From assembly GCF_021484805.1 (NCBI RefSeq), contig NZ_CP090557.1, positions 4,538,001 through 4,602,000 of the forward strand: a stretch of 64,000 bases of DNA. The letters run 5' to 3'. A program made the translations under genes and the position numbers. Shown piece after piece: positions 36,794 to 45,083 of the stretch. Origin of the DNA: Tellurirhabdus bombi (GTDB lineage: Bacteria; Bacteroidota; Bacteroidia; Cytophagales; Spirosomataceae). Position 1 is the first letter of the stretch. Each line of letters begins with the position of its first letter. Under the pieces are notes generated by a model. It made no database searches. It was not told the origin of the DNA and saw nothing but the letters and a program-made list of their open reading frames with translations.

Positions 36794-37630
36794 TTAAATG
36801 GACCGATCGGGCTGTATTGTTACCTTTCGCACCGACTTATATCCCGGGGAATCAGGCATAGCGATTGTCCGCATCAATGGCGATGAGAATCGGGTCATCC
36901 AGGCTATAAGCTTCGTATACAATGGCATCGTTATCAACTCCCGGTTGGCCGCTACGCTTTTGAGCAGTTGATCAACCACTGTTTCCACCGGAATCTTCTG
37001 GTACTGATCGAGGCCAAACAGCTCTTCTTTCGGTACTTCAACGGATAAAAAAGGCTCAAAAGCGGGGTTCGTTTCGTAGCTGGGACAAAAAGCCGACACG
37101 CGAACCCCCGTTTCTTTGGCTTTATCCTGTAAAGCACGGCTAAACGAAATCAGCGCCTCGCGCGTAAGCTGATACGCCACTGGCTCAGAGCCATCAGACG
37201 CCGGAGCAGCAGTAGTTATAATGTGGCCAGAACCCTGATTCATCATTATTTTATACGCTTCGGTGGCTGTATAGATCGCGCCGTTCAGGTTGACATTTAA
37301 CAGGCGTTCCCAATTTTCGACCGGTATGTTACGAACTTCCCCGTCAAGTTCGACGTGCGCGTTGCAAAATACATAATCCAGGTGCTCATATTCGCTTTTG
37401 ATGAGCTTGATCAGCATTCGTACTGCGTGATAATCCGTCACGTTCAACCGGTAATAATCTGCCTTACCGCCACGACGCCGGACTTCATCAGCCACCGCCT
37501 CCACACCTGCTTCATTCACATCAGTCGCAATGACCGTCGCGCCGTGTCCAGCCAGTTGAAAGGCCAGCTCACGCCCGATTCCCGATGCTGCACCTGTAAT
37601 CAGAATAACCTTCTGGTAAAATGTTTCCAT
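36794..37630 (-). CDS. SDR-family protein with altered catalytic residues
   Basis: The 278 residues form a Rossmann fold with the cofactor motif TGAASGIG (12-19) and DVNEAGVEAV after strand 2. The usual NAG motif is NAH (90-92) and the helix-4 Asn is present in NVNLNG. The active-site segment is YQLTR (153-157): the Tyr is kept, but the catalytic Lys of YxxxK is Arg, and the Ser expected 13 residues before the Tyr is Thr140. Either the chemistry is modified or the protein binds nucleotide without normal dehydrogenase activity. Confidence 0.85.
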   Translation of the reverse strand: METFYQKVILITGAASGIGRELAFQLAGHGATVIATDVNEAGVEAVADEVRRRGGKADYYRLNVTDYHAVRMLIKLIKSEYEHLDYVFCNAHVELDGEVRNIPVENWERLLNVNLNGAIYTATEAYKIMMNQGSGHIITTAAPASDGSEPVAYQLTREALISFSRALQDKAKETGVRVSAFCPSYETNPAFEPFLSVEVPKEELFGLDQYQKIPVETVVDQLLKSVAANRELITMPLYTKLIAWMTRFSSPLMRTIAMPDSPGYKSVRKVTIQPDRSI

Positions 37631-37728
37631 ATGCGAACAGGATTATAATTAAACATAGATCAATTTATACAAAAACAGCAGCATTTAGAAGTAATTGACT
37701 ATTATCTGATTAACAGGCCCAACTGCTT

Positions 37729-37736
37729 TACCTTTG
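37729..37736 (+). promoter_or_regulatory. -7 box of the NUDIX gene
   Basis: TACCTTTG matches TAnnTTTG exactly and lies 11 nt before the ATG at 37748. No good -33 element is visible at the normal distance. Confidence 0.5.
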
Positions 37737-37747
37737 CCAAAAAGACT

Positions 37748-38299
37748 ATGCAAAACGACCCTCAGCCCTGGCAGGTAGAATCCTCCGAATACATCCACGA
37801 ATTGCCTTGGTTTACGGTTCGGAAGGAAGCCGTCCGCATGGCCAACGGCGGTTATATACCGCAGTATTTTGTGCTGGAATACCCCGACTGGCTAAACGTC
37901 GTGGCCGTCACCACCGACCACCAGCTGGTATTGATTCGGCAGTATCGTCACGCGCTCGGAGCGGTTCATTACGAGCTTTGCGCCGGTGTCATCGACGAGG
38001 GCGAAAGTGCGCTGGAAGCGGCTAAACGCGAATTGCTGGAGGAAACCGGCTTCGGTGGCGGCACCTGGACAGAACTGATGGTTTCGTCGGCTAACCCCGG
38101 CACGCACACCAACCGAACATTCTCTTTTCTGGCTACGGGCGTCGAATTGCGGCAACCGCAACAATTGGAGGTGACGGAAGAAATCACGGTTCATCTGGTT
38201 TCGCGGGAACAGACCTTAGAGATCATCGAAAAAGGCGAAATGATTCAGTCGTTGCACCTGGCTCCGCTGCTGAAATACCTGCTCGATTCCCGTGCTTAA
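37748..38299 (+). CDS. NUDIX hydrolase, ADP-ribose pyrophosphatase-like
   Basis: The 183 residues carry a complete Nudix box (GX5EX7REUXEEXGU) at 80-102, from GVIDEGE through REL to LEETGF. The upstream segment QLVLIRQYRHALGAVHYELCAG is typical of ADP-ribose/NDP-sugar pyrophosphatases. It hydrolyses a nucleoside diphosphate linked to another group; the substrate is not fixed by the sequence. Confidence 0.92.
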   Translation: MQNDPQPWQVESSEYIHELPWFTVRKEAVRMANGGYIPQYFVLEYPDWLNVVAVTTDHQLVLIRQYRHALGAVHYELCAGVIDEGESALEAAKRELLEETGFGGGTWTELMVSSANPGTHTNRTFSFLATGVELRQPQQLEVTEEITVHLVSREQTLEIIEKGEMIQSLHLAPLLKYLLDSRA

Positions 38300-38342
38300 T
38301 TAGCAATAGGACACCAAATGTAGGGTTACATACAGAAATTTG

Positions 38343-38350
38343 TACTTTTG
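38343..38350 (+). promoter_or_regulatory. -7 box of the aminotransferase gene
   Basis: TACTTTTG matches TAnnTTTG exactly and lies 48 nt before the GTG start at 38399. No clear -33 TTG is present at the normal distance. Confidence 0.5.
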
Positions 38351-38398
38351 CCATTTCGTTGAGTATTTCTTTTCATTCGCGTAATTCGTTTAACAGCA

Positions 38399-39562
38399 GT
38401 GATTATTCCTCTTGCGCAGCGCGCCCAACAGACCCAAGAATATTACTTCTCTATCAAGCTGGCCGAGGTCCGAAAACTGACGGCGGCGGGTCATGATGTC
38501 ATCAATATCGGCATTGGTAACCCAGACATGATGCCGTCTGACCCTACCATCCAGGCCTTAACCCACTCGGTTCAGCTCCCCAGTTCGCACGGCTATCAGT
38601 CGTATAAGGGCACGCCGGCCTTGCGGGAAGCGATTGCCACTTTTTACAACCGAACCTACGGCGTTTCGCTGGAGGCGGAAACGGAAATTCTACCCCTTAT
38701 TGGATCAAAAGAAGGAATCACGCACATTTCACTGGCTTTCCTGAATGCAGGCGACGAAGTACTGGTCCCTGAACTGGGTTATCCGGCCTACCGCGCTGTT
38801 AGTCAGATGGTCGGTGCCGTTGTGAAAGAGTATCCGCTTTTGGAAGAACAAGGCTGGCAACCCGATTGGGAAGCCATGAACAGCCTGGTGTCTGACAAAA
38901 CAAAAATACTCTGGCTTAATTATCCACACATGCCTACGGGGGCTCCTGCCACGCGGGAATTGTTTGAACAGGCGGTGAAGTTTGCCAAAGCGCATCGCAT
39001 TTTACTTTGCCACGATAATCCTTACAGTCTGATTCTAAATCGCCGACCACCGATTAGCTTGTTGTCGGTCGAAGGGGCCAAAGACGTGGCTATTGAGATG
39101 AATTCGATGAGTAAATCGCACAACATGGCTGGGTGGAGGCTCGGGTGGATGGCGGCGGCGAAGCCTTACATTGACGCGGTTCTGACCATTAAAAGCAACG
39201 TTGATTCGGGTATGTTTAAGCCATTGATGGATGCTGCGGTGGCAGCGCTCGGTAACTCTGACGAGTGGCACAGCCAACGAAACGCCGTCTACCAGGATCG
39301 ACTCGAAGCAGCCAAGGCTTTCCTAACGGCCCTAAACTGCACGTATACGAACGATCAGGAAGGTATGTTTTTGTGGGCTAAATTGCCGGATGAAACCGAA
39401 TCGGCGGCAGAGTTGGTCGATTACCTGTTGTATACCAAGCACATATTCATTGCGCCCGGCTTTATATTTGGTCCCAAGGGTTCGCGTTACATCCGGGTTT
39501 CGCTTTGTATGCCTAAGGAACGAATTTGGGAAGCGGTCAGTCGAATCACGGGTTCGTATTAA
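38399..39562 (+). CDS. Class I/II PLP-dependent aminotransferase
   Basis: The 387 residues begin at a GTG (MIIPLAQRAQQTQEYYFS). Class I fold features: INIGIGNPDMMPSD, the substrate loop GSKEGITH, LNYPHMPTG (Asn for PLP), CHDNPYS (Asp-Asn-Pro-Tyr) and the Schiff-base Lys in SMSKSHNMAGWRLGW. The closest well-known types are LL-diaminopimelate and aspartate/alanine-type aminotransferases; which amino acid it uses is open. Confidence 0.9.
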   Translation: MIIPLAQRAQQTQEYYFSIKLAEVRKLTAAGHDVINIGIGNPDMMPSDPTIQALTHSVQLPSSHGYQSYKGTPALREAIATFYNRTYGVSLEAETEILPLIGSKEGITHISLAFLNAGDEVLVPELGYPAYRAVSQMVGAVVKEYPLLEEQGWQPDWEAMNSLVSDKTKILWLNYPHMPTGAPATRELFEQAVKFAKAHRILLCHDNPYSLILNRRPPISLLSVEGAKDVAIEMNSMSKSHNMAGWRLGWMAAAKPYIDAVLTIKSNVDSGMFKPLMDAAVAALGNSDEWHSQRNAVYQDRLEAAKAFLTALNCTYTNDQEGMFLWAKLPDETESAAELVDYLLYTKHIFIAPGFIFGPKGSRYIRVSLCMPKERIWEAVSRITGSY

Positions 39563-39580
39563 ATTCAGAACTAATTGTGT

Positions 39581-39588
39581 TATCTTTG
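39581..39588 (+). promoter_or_regulatory. -7 box of ssrA
   Basis: TATCTTTG matches TAnnTTTG exactly, 27 nt before the mature 5' end of tmRNA. That suggests a short precursor trimmed by RNase P. Confidence 0.6.
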
Positions 39589-39614
39589 CGTTAATAAAGT
39601 ACACAATCAAATCT

Positions 39615-39982
39615 GGGGATGACCGGAATTGACAGCTTGATGAGGCTGCGTGTAAGCATGTCGGGAGTTGAGGGAATTTCCTGTATAACAAACCTTCAAA
39701 CAATAACTGGCGAAACTAACTACGCCCTCGCTGCTTAATCGGAGTATTAACTAGCGTGTGTCTCCCCGGGCCTTCGTGTGGCTGGACCGGACTCTGAGGC
39801 ATCGACTTGCCGCACTGGTTCCGTCGACGACGCTATAACGGAACGAGAAACAGCGTCTACGGATGATGGTAGGTTTGACACTGGCCAGCCTGATTCCCGA
39901 CAATCCAATCAGTGTCTAAACATGTAGAAAGCGCGACGGTTTCCTTGTCTGGACCAGGGTTCGACTCCCTGCATCTCCACCA
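39615..39982 (+). ncRNA. ssrA: tmRNA
   Basis: The acceptor stem pairs GGGGATG (39615-39621) with GCATCTCC just before the encoded CCA end, and a T-arm GGTTCGACTCC lies near the 3' end. The mRNA-like part has a resume codon GGC at 39709 and reads GETNYALAA, then TAA at 39736-39738. This tag is of the kind known from Bacteroidota. The RNA rescues stalled ribosomes together with SmpB, which is not in the window. Confidence 0.97.
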
Positions 39983-40010
39983 AAGCACATTAGAATCCTC
40001 ATTACAGATC

Positions 40011-40048
40011 AAGCCTGTTACTCAAAGTAGCAGGCTTTTCTGTTTATT
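40011..40048 (+). terminator. Intrinsic terminator after ssrA
   Basis: An 11-bp stem with one wobble pair (40011-40021 with 40027-40037) is followed by TTCTGTTTATTT. Confidence 0.88.
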
Positions 40049-40114
40049 TCACGTATTGGATGAGATAACTTAGGTAGCATCGAACAGCCAACTAAGCAAA
40101 AAAGGTTTTCCTTA

Positions 40115-40924
40115 TTATACCCGCAGATTTTCGGCTACCCAAACAATCAGGTAAGCAAAAGGAACCAGCAGCAACTGAGCGATGATGGTGCCACTTAAAC
40201 GGGAAAGGAGCATCCAAATGACATATCGCCGAAAATATCCTTCACTGTAACGACCTGCGACAACCTCGTCACTGAGCAGGGCATTGCTGGGATCGACAAA
40301 AGTAACCAGAATTATAGCCGCCCCGCCGTTAATCATACCCGATAAGGAAGCGGACGTTGACCGCAATTCTGGATTAATGTATCCAGCATAGAGCGTAGAT
40401 AATACACTAACTGTTAGAACAGCGTTAGCCAGTGCATTCAATACAAAGAGCTGTAGGGAGATATTCCGCTTTCTAGTGATGTGCTGCCAGTTAGCCCGGT
40501 CTGGCCATTTCATATGGGCTGGTATCTTCCGCAAAATAGCGGGTGACATACTGCGTAGTATCAGTTTTGGAATGGATCGGTAGGTGTAGTATCCTTCCAC
40601 AGCTCTGGCCAGCAGACGCTGAAAAGATGGAAAAAGCAGCATTCCAGCTAACGTTGCTAGCGTTGTAAAAGCAATGATCCAGCGGAAGTCAGCAGCGGTA
40701 TCCTCAAAATGGCCCACCTTGATCTTCATTTCAACCGTTTTGGCCAGTAAAGGGGCCTGAATTGTGTTAGCTAGCCGTGTCACTAAGGCCAAGGTATTGA
40801 ACAAAGAAAAGGATACGGCCCAGCGAGAGGTCCGTATCCCAACTACCCGAGTCCCTATTGACAACGTTGAAATCAAATGAATAACGAATGTCAACGTGGA
40901 CACAAGCAATATTTGTGCACTCAT
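40115..40924 (-). CDS. Amj-like lipid-linked precursor flippase
   Basis: The 269-residue polytopic membrane protein resembles Amj, the alternate lipid II flippase of Bacillus (DUF2837 family): HLISTLSIGTRVVGIRTSRWAVSFSLFNTLALVTRLANTIQ region split by its first helices, then FRWIIAFTTLATLAGMLL and FVDPSNALLSDEVVAGRYSE. It is the last gene of the PqqD/HPr-kinase/glycosyltransferase operon, 31 bp after the nucleotidyltransferase gene. There it may flip a lipid-linked glycan or phospho-glycan made by the operon; that is inference. Confidence 0.8.
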   Translation of the reverse strand: MSAQILLVSTLTFVIHLISTLSIGTRVVGIRTSRWAVSFSLFNTLALVTRLANTIQAPLLAKTVEMKIKVGHFEDTAADFRWIIAFTTLATLAGMLLFPSFQRLLARAVEGYYTYRSIPKLILRSMSPAILRKIPAHMKWPDRANWQHITRKRNISLQLFVLNALANAVLTVSVLSTLYAGYINPELRSTSASLSGMINGGAAIILVTFVDPSNALLSDEVVAGRYSEGYFRRYVIWMLLSRLSGTIIAQLLLVPFAYLIVWVAENLRV

Positions 40925-40955
40925 GAATTTACGAATTAGCTACCCCAAGGCTCAC

Positions 40956-42140
40956 TTACCGACGACTTGTCACAAGGCCTGATTCTTTTAATTTTGCCTG
41001 CGCCACTTCAAAAGCCCACCGGCTCATGGTAAGCGTAAAGCGTTCCAGCCGGATCAACATCCAGCGGTTCTTCGGAATACCCGACCGTTCCAGCTGAAAA
41101 GACCGGTATTCCATGCGGGGCAATTGGACCTGTCGAACAAGTTTACCAATGATGTTGGTTGGCTTTTTTTGCAGCAGCGTAAAATAGTCCTTTTCCAAAG
41201 TATCCAGCTGCATCTGGTTCAGGCGCTGACGAACCTCAGCCGGAAGCACCAAATGAAAGTCTTTTTCTAAAATACCCAACCCTTGCTGAATGGGTATGAT
41301 AAAGCGATAGCGTTCAGCCAGACTCAGTAACTCGTGCCAGTCGATGGCGGCTTTAGCCTTGGCGTAAATGGCATAACTATCTGCAACCCAGCGTATGGCC
41401 GGCTTTCCAGCCCAGCCAAAACCATGAACGATATTGTGGAACAGCTGATGCGTAGGCGACAATACACTCGTCACACTGCCATCCGCTAAAGTTACAGGCT
41501 GCCGCGCCGCCCAGAAAGGCCCGTCTGCGTCCGCATACGCATGTTGCACCATCAGATTCCAATGCAGGTCCATGTCCGTTTGCTCCTCATCCCACATATG
41601 CATTGCGTGAAGAATACGCCGGTAACGATAATCAAATTTACTGCGCTGAAAGCCAAGCGGCTGTTCCTGCAATAACTGAATGGCTTTCTCAGCCTTGTCT
41701 GGCGGAACCAGTACGTCCAGATCATTCATAAGCCGTACGCCCATATCTCCATAATACCTGAGCGATAGGGCAATTCCCTTCAAAGCAATCGTGTCGATCC
41801 CTGCCGTCTGCAACGTCTTGATTACTTGCTGGGCTTTCAGCATAAAACGTTGATTTCGTATCCATGTATGTCGGTATATTCCCCGCAGACCAGGAATAAG
41901 CGGATCGTTGGTTTTCTCCAAATTTCGGTAGACCAGGGGCATAAGCCGCTGGGACTCATAATCCAGCGTATCGAAAATACTGGGCAGTAGTGTTTCGCTA
42001 GTCTTGTTGAAATGGCTCAGGTTCCGGGCTTCTTTCCAAAGCTGCCAGTTCTCCAAAGCTTCGGGGCCAGAAAATAAGGCTGCCTTTAACAGAAGCATCT
42101 GTTCGGGCTTGATCACTGACTTGGTAAAGATTGTGGACAT
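40956..42140 (-). CDS. Nucleotidyltransferase family protein (NTP_transf_5-like)
   Basis: The 394 residues have a nucleotidyltransferase core at about 105-215: IDTIALKGIALSLRYYGDMG, then NDLDVLVPPDKAEKAI with the acidic metal-binding pair, and DMDLHWNLM. The rest is helical (HQLFHNIVHGFGWAGKPAIRW). Members of this family are often found beside PqqD-like and HPr-kinase-like genes in peptide or glycan clusters, and that holds here. The transferred group is unknown. Confidence 0.8.
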   Translation of the reverse strand: MSTIFTKSVIKPEQMLLLKAALFSGPEALENWQLWKEARNLSHFNKTSETLLPSIFDTLDYESQRLMPLVYRNLEKTNDPLIPGLRGIYRHTWIRNQRFMLKAQQVIKTLQTAGIDTIALKGIALSLRYYGDMGVRLMNDLDVLVPPDKAEKAIQLLQEQPLGFQRSKFDYRYRRILHAMHMWDEEQTDMDLHWNLMVQHAYADADGPFWAARQPVTLADGSVTSVLSPTHQLFHNIVHGFGWAGKPAIRWVADSYAIYAKAKAAIDWHELLSLAERYRFIIPIQQGLGILEKDFHLVLPAEVRQRLNQMQLDTLEKDYFTLLQKKPTNIIGKLVRQVQLPRMEYRSFQLERSGIPKNRWMLIRLERFTLTMSRWAFEVAQAKLKESGLVTSRR

Positions 42141-42185
42141 GAAGAGTACGATTCTGGTATTGAGTGATAGAGAAATTCGACTGGC

Positions 42186-42866
42186 TTAGCAGGCAGCCCG
42201 GCGGCGATCTAAAGCTGCTTTAGCCACCTTTAGCAAGTCTTTTTGGTGCTGTTGCTGACTAGATAAGCTATTGCGGTGCAACCGGCGATGAGCAAAAAGC
42301 TCAGGCAGCACGGTATAAGTTAAGCCCGCTTCTTCCGCCCGGGAAAACCAATCAATAAAATCACCCCTTTTTAGCGTCTCATCAAACCAGCCGATCCGAT
42401 CAAACGACTTTCGCCACACCATGAGTGTCAATTTCACGATTCCTTTCTGGACTTCGTTAGGACAGTAAATGGTTTGTTGTACCTCTTCTGGCAACTCAGG
42501 GCTGATAAACTGTTGCATCATGCCGAAACAGGCCTCTAAGTCAGGCCGCTGCGTGAGCAAGCGAACCTGCTGTTCTAGCTTGTCGTCTACCCACATATCA
42601 TCGGCATCCAGAAAAGTAATTAACTCGCCCTTGGCCAGTTGAATTGCCTGGTTAAGGGAGGCGCAGATGCCCCGGTTTTCCCGCGAAACAATCCGGAGCT
42701 TATGACTGAATTTATTCAGGATTTCCAGCGAGTTATCCGTTGACCCATCATTGATGGCAATAACCTCCTGCGGCGGCAGGGTCTGCGCCCAAATGCTCTC
42801 TAAAGACTCCTCTAAATATTTCTCGGCGTTGTAAACCGGCAAAATCACGCTGATGGAATTACTCAT
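42186..42866 (-). CDS. GT2-family glycosyltransferase
   Basis: The 226 residues form a GT-A fold: ISVILPVYNAEKYLEESLES, VIAINDGSTDNSLEIL and the DxD-like FLDADDMW, then GDFIDWFSRAEEAGL (acceptor-site ED/D region). It should transfer a sugar from a nucleotide donor. It starts 6 bp after the other GT2 gene of the operon, and the two are similar over their first 100 residues. Confidence 0.9.
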   Translation of the reverse strand: MSNSISVILPVYNAEKYLEESLESIWAQTLPPQEVIAINDGSTDNSLEILNKFSHKLRIVSRENRGICASLNQAIQLAKGELITFLDADDMWVDDKLEQQVRLLTQRPDLEACFGMMQQFISPELPEEVQQTIYCPNEVQKGIVKLTLMVWRKSFDRIGWFDETLKRGDFIDWFSRAEEAGLTYTVLPELFAHRRLHRNSLSSQQQHQKDLLKVAKAALDRRRAAC

Positions 42867-42872
42867 ACAGGA

Positions 42873-43598
42873 TTAAGCTTTGAGTTCAGAAAATTTTGGC
42901 AACTCACGCATTTCTCCTTCCTGCCGGCGGCGATCCAAAGAGCGTTTGATCATTAGTAGGGCGTTTACTCTCATGCTGTCGGTATCCCGGGTCATGTTCG
43001 TGTTGTGTCGTCTATAGAAAAGCGTAATGTCGTCCGTTAATAGCATCGCTACTTCTTTCTCACGAATGCGATTAAACCAGTCGAAGTCTTCGCTGAATCG
43101 TAGCCCTTCATCAAACAAGCCTATCTTTTCAAAAACAGATCTTCTATAAATTCCTGAACCGACCAGCACGTTAAATACCTGATGCGTTTCATCGGGGAAA
43201 CGAAATTCATCCGTCTGTGCGTCTTCTTCAAAAATGAACTGCGATTTCCCCACCACAGCCTCAAGGGTAGGATCCCGTTCGAAATAAGCTAGTTGCTGCT
43301 GAATTTTACCAGCAGGAAAATAGTCATCTGCGTCTAGAAAAAGGATGAATTCACCTTTGGCTTGCTGGATCCCCCGGTTGCGGGCGGCGGCAGGTCCCTG
43401 ATTGGTCTGATAGGTGTAGGTTACTTCGGGAAAAGACCGCAGTATTTCTGCGGACTTATCGCTTGAGCCATCATCAATAGCTAGAATCTCTAGGGCTGGG
43501 TACTGCTGGTCCTGAATACTTTTGATGGCCGCCGCCAGGTGGCGCTCAGCGTTGTAAACGGGAATGATAACACTTAAGAAAGGTAGTTGTTCAGGCAT
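42873..43598 (-). CDS. GT2-family glycosyltransferase
   Basis: The 241 residues form a GT-A fold: LSVIIPVYNAERHLAAAIKS, ILAIDDGSSDKSAEIL, LFLDADDYFP and FSEDFDWFNRIRE. It overlaps the end of the HPr-kinase-like gene by 8 bp, a sign of co-translation. Probably it works with the second GT2 on the same acceptor. Confidence 0.9.
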   Translation of the reverse strand: MPEQLPFLSVIIPVYNAERHLAAAIKSIQDQQYPALEILAIDDGSSDKSAEILRSFPEVTYTYQTNQGPAAARNRGIQQAKGEFILFLDADDYFPAGKIQQQLAYFERDPTLEAVVGKSQFIFEEDAQTDEFRFPDETHQVFNVLVGSGIYRRSVFEKIGLFDEGLRFSEDFDWFNRIREKEVAMLLTDDITLFYRRHNTNMTRDTDSMRVNALLMIKRSLDRRRQEGEMRELPKFSELKA

Positions 43599-44637
43599 CT
43601 TTATGCTCGTTGAGCCAGTGAAAAATTGTTGCTGGAATTGTCTCTAGCTGCGTACCCGTTTCAATCCAGTAGCAGGGCAATTGGTGCACCAACCGGGCGA
43701 TCTGGGCGAATAAACTGGTTTCTGCTTTCAAGAGGCCGATGGTGGATGGAGCTAAAGCTCGTAGCGCCTCTGCTTTCGTAGCCGGACGAAGTGCCGTGGT
43801 CTCCTGGCCGGTAAACCGGGGCAGGAAAATGGCTTTGATCGGAAAATGCAGAATCAAGCTGCCGGGGTTGCAGAAATGCAGAAATACCTGGCCTTTTTCC
43901 TGTGGTAATGACGCTTTATTGCTAATAAAAGGAACCAAATGGGGAAACCGGTGCAGGTTCGAAGCTTCCAGTTTAGCCACATTGTATAAACTGTGGACTT
44001 CCAGATTTTCGGTATCAATCATCACAAAATCATCCCCTGCGTAGCGAAGCTCACTGCCAAGGCAAGATAGGGTTGCGGTTGATTTTCCCATCCCTCCTTT
44101 ACCCGTCAGCAGAACACCCCCATTTTCGTTGCCCACCGCACCCGCATGCACAAATAAGAATGAACTGTTTTTAAACCACTGGTAAAGCACAGTACGGAAA
44201 GGGAAGCTACGCTCCCATTCAGGCAGGCTAGCCACATCACGTACCCAAATGACACATAAACCCGCTTTCCGGTTTATTACCGTAAATACCTGGTTAAATG
44301 AACTGTACTCGGCAAACTCACCTTCATCAAGACCTTGCAAGCGGCCATACGGATCTAAATCCTCTGGGTCCCAGAAAGGCTCTGGTAAAATGGCCTGGGC
44401 CTGGCTGTCATCAACCACATAAATCATAAGTTCTGGTGAGCCAACCGCCGCCGTCAGCCGATGGGCAATTGCATCGGTGAAAAAGGCCGTATCTTCAATG
44501 CCAACTAGCTCGACCCCAACCCGATGATTTGCCCAGTCAAAAGAATAGGAAGATCGCTGCACATCCTTGGCATCTTCCACGCGCTGCCGAGTTGCTTCCA
44601 GAAAAGAAGCGACTTCACTTTTAAGTAAGACGTTCAT
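43591..44637 (-). CDS. HPr-kinase-like P-loop protein
   Basis: The 348 residues have a poorly conserved N-terminal half and a C-terminal HPr kinase/phosphorylase-like core: HAGAVGNENGGVLLTGKGG with His164, a P-loop GKGGMGKST (179-187) and AGDDFVMID with Asp202-Asp203. The carbohydrate PTS partner HPr is not expected in this phylum. Such kinases occur in RiPP clusters, where they phosphorylate the precursor peptide (known for the lasso peptide paeninodin). The gene lies 14 bp after the PqqD-like gene, so that role is likely here. Confidence 0.82.
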   Translation of the reverse strand: MNVLLKSEVASFLEATRQRVEDAKDVQRSSYSFDWANHRVGVELVGIEDTAFFTDAIAHRLTAAVGSPELMIYVVDDSQAQAILPEPFWDPEDLDPYGRLQGLDEGEFAEYSSFNQVFTVINRKAGLCVIWVRDVASLPEWERSFPFRTVLYQWFKNSSFLFVHAGAVGNENGGVLLTGKGGMGKSTATLSCLGSELRYAGDDFVMIDTENLEVHSLYNVAKLEASNLHRFPHLVPFISNKASLPQEKGQVFLHFCNPGSLILHFPIKAIFLPRFTGQETTALRPATKAEALRALAPSTIGLLKAETSLFAQIARLVHQLPCYWIETGTQLETIPATIFHWLNEHKDA

Positions 44638-44651
44638 TGGTTACTCGGCGG

Positions 44652-45083
44652 CTAGGCGTTGCTTTTGTAAGGCCACCCTTTGTCTGGATCCGCCTCATGA
44701 ATTGGGTCCAGCATCAACAGTTCCTGCATGTCCGTGTACACCTCTAAAGCGGGGGCCACAAATGTTCCTTTGAAAGACACTGGACTCAAATCTGACGTTG
44801 CGGTTGCTGGCGAGAAAGCGGTTTCTTTAACTAATTCCTCCTGGGAAAGCGTGCTTAGAAAGGCGGTCAGGGAGGGACGAGCCACCTCGTCAGTTGTGCT
44901 GTATTGATTTAAAAGTACCTCAAGAATCTGCGTTGTTCCAGCTCCTTGTTCCAATTGATTCCAAATTACTTGACCCGTTCCTCGCAAGCTATAGTAATTG
45001 CCTTTGGGTAGGTTGATGATGATGGTTTCATCAGGGAAATGTTCACTGGCAATACCATTGGGATTGATGGTATAATTCACCAT
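44652..45083 (-). CDS. PqqD-like (RiPP recognition) protein with substrate-like C-terminal tail
   Basis: The 143 residues start with a PqqD-type winged helix (about 8-88: ETIIINLPKGNYYSLRGTGQVIWNQLEQ, split at the strand-helix border, and the LNQYSTTDEVARPSLTAFL helices). After a variable linker comes a tail from Phe108: FxxPxL (108-113), YTDMQELLMLDPIH (116-129) and GWP (136-138), ending YKSNA. PqqD domains bind peptide leaders; the FxxPxLxxY.D pattern looks like the leader motif of lasso peptides. No pqqA, B, C or E is near, so PQQ synthesis is unlikely. It is the first gene of the operon. Confidence 0.8.
   Translation of the reverse strand: MVNYTINPNGIASEHFPDETIIINLPKGNYYSLRGTGQVIWNQLEQGAGTTQILEVLLNQYSTTDEVARPSLTAFLSTLSQEELVKETAFSPATATSDLSPVSFKGTFVAPALEVYTDMQELLMLDPIHEADPDKGWPYKSNA

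Noticed and set aside
44652-45083. PQQ cofactor biosynthesis
   Set aside because: Only a PqqD-like gene is present; pqqA, B, C and E are missing and the neighbours are kinase and glycosyltransferase genes.
40115-45083. Lasso peptide cluster
   Set aside because: The HPr-kinase-like, nucleotidyltransferase and PqqD-like genes fit, but the asparagine-synthase-like cyclase and the leader protease are absent.
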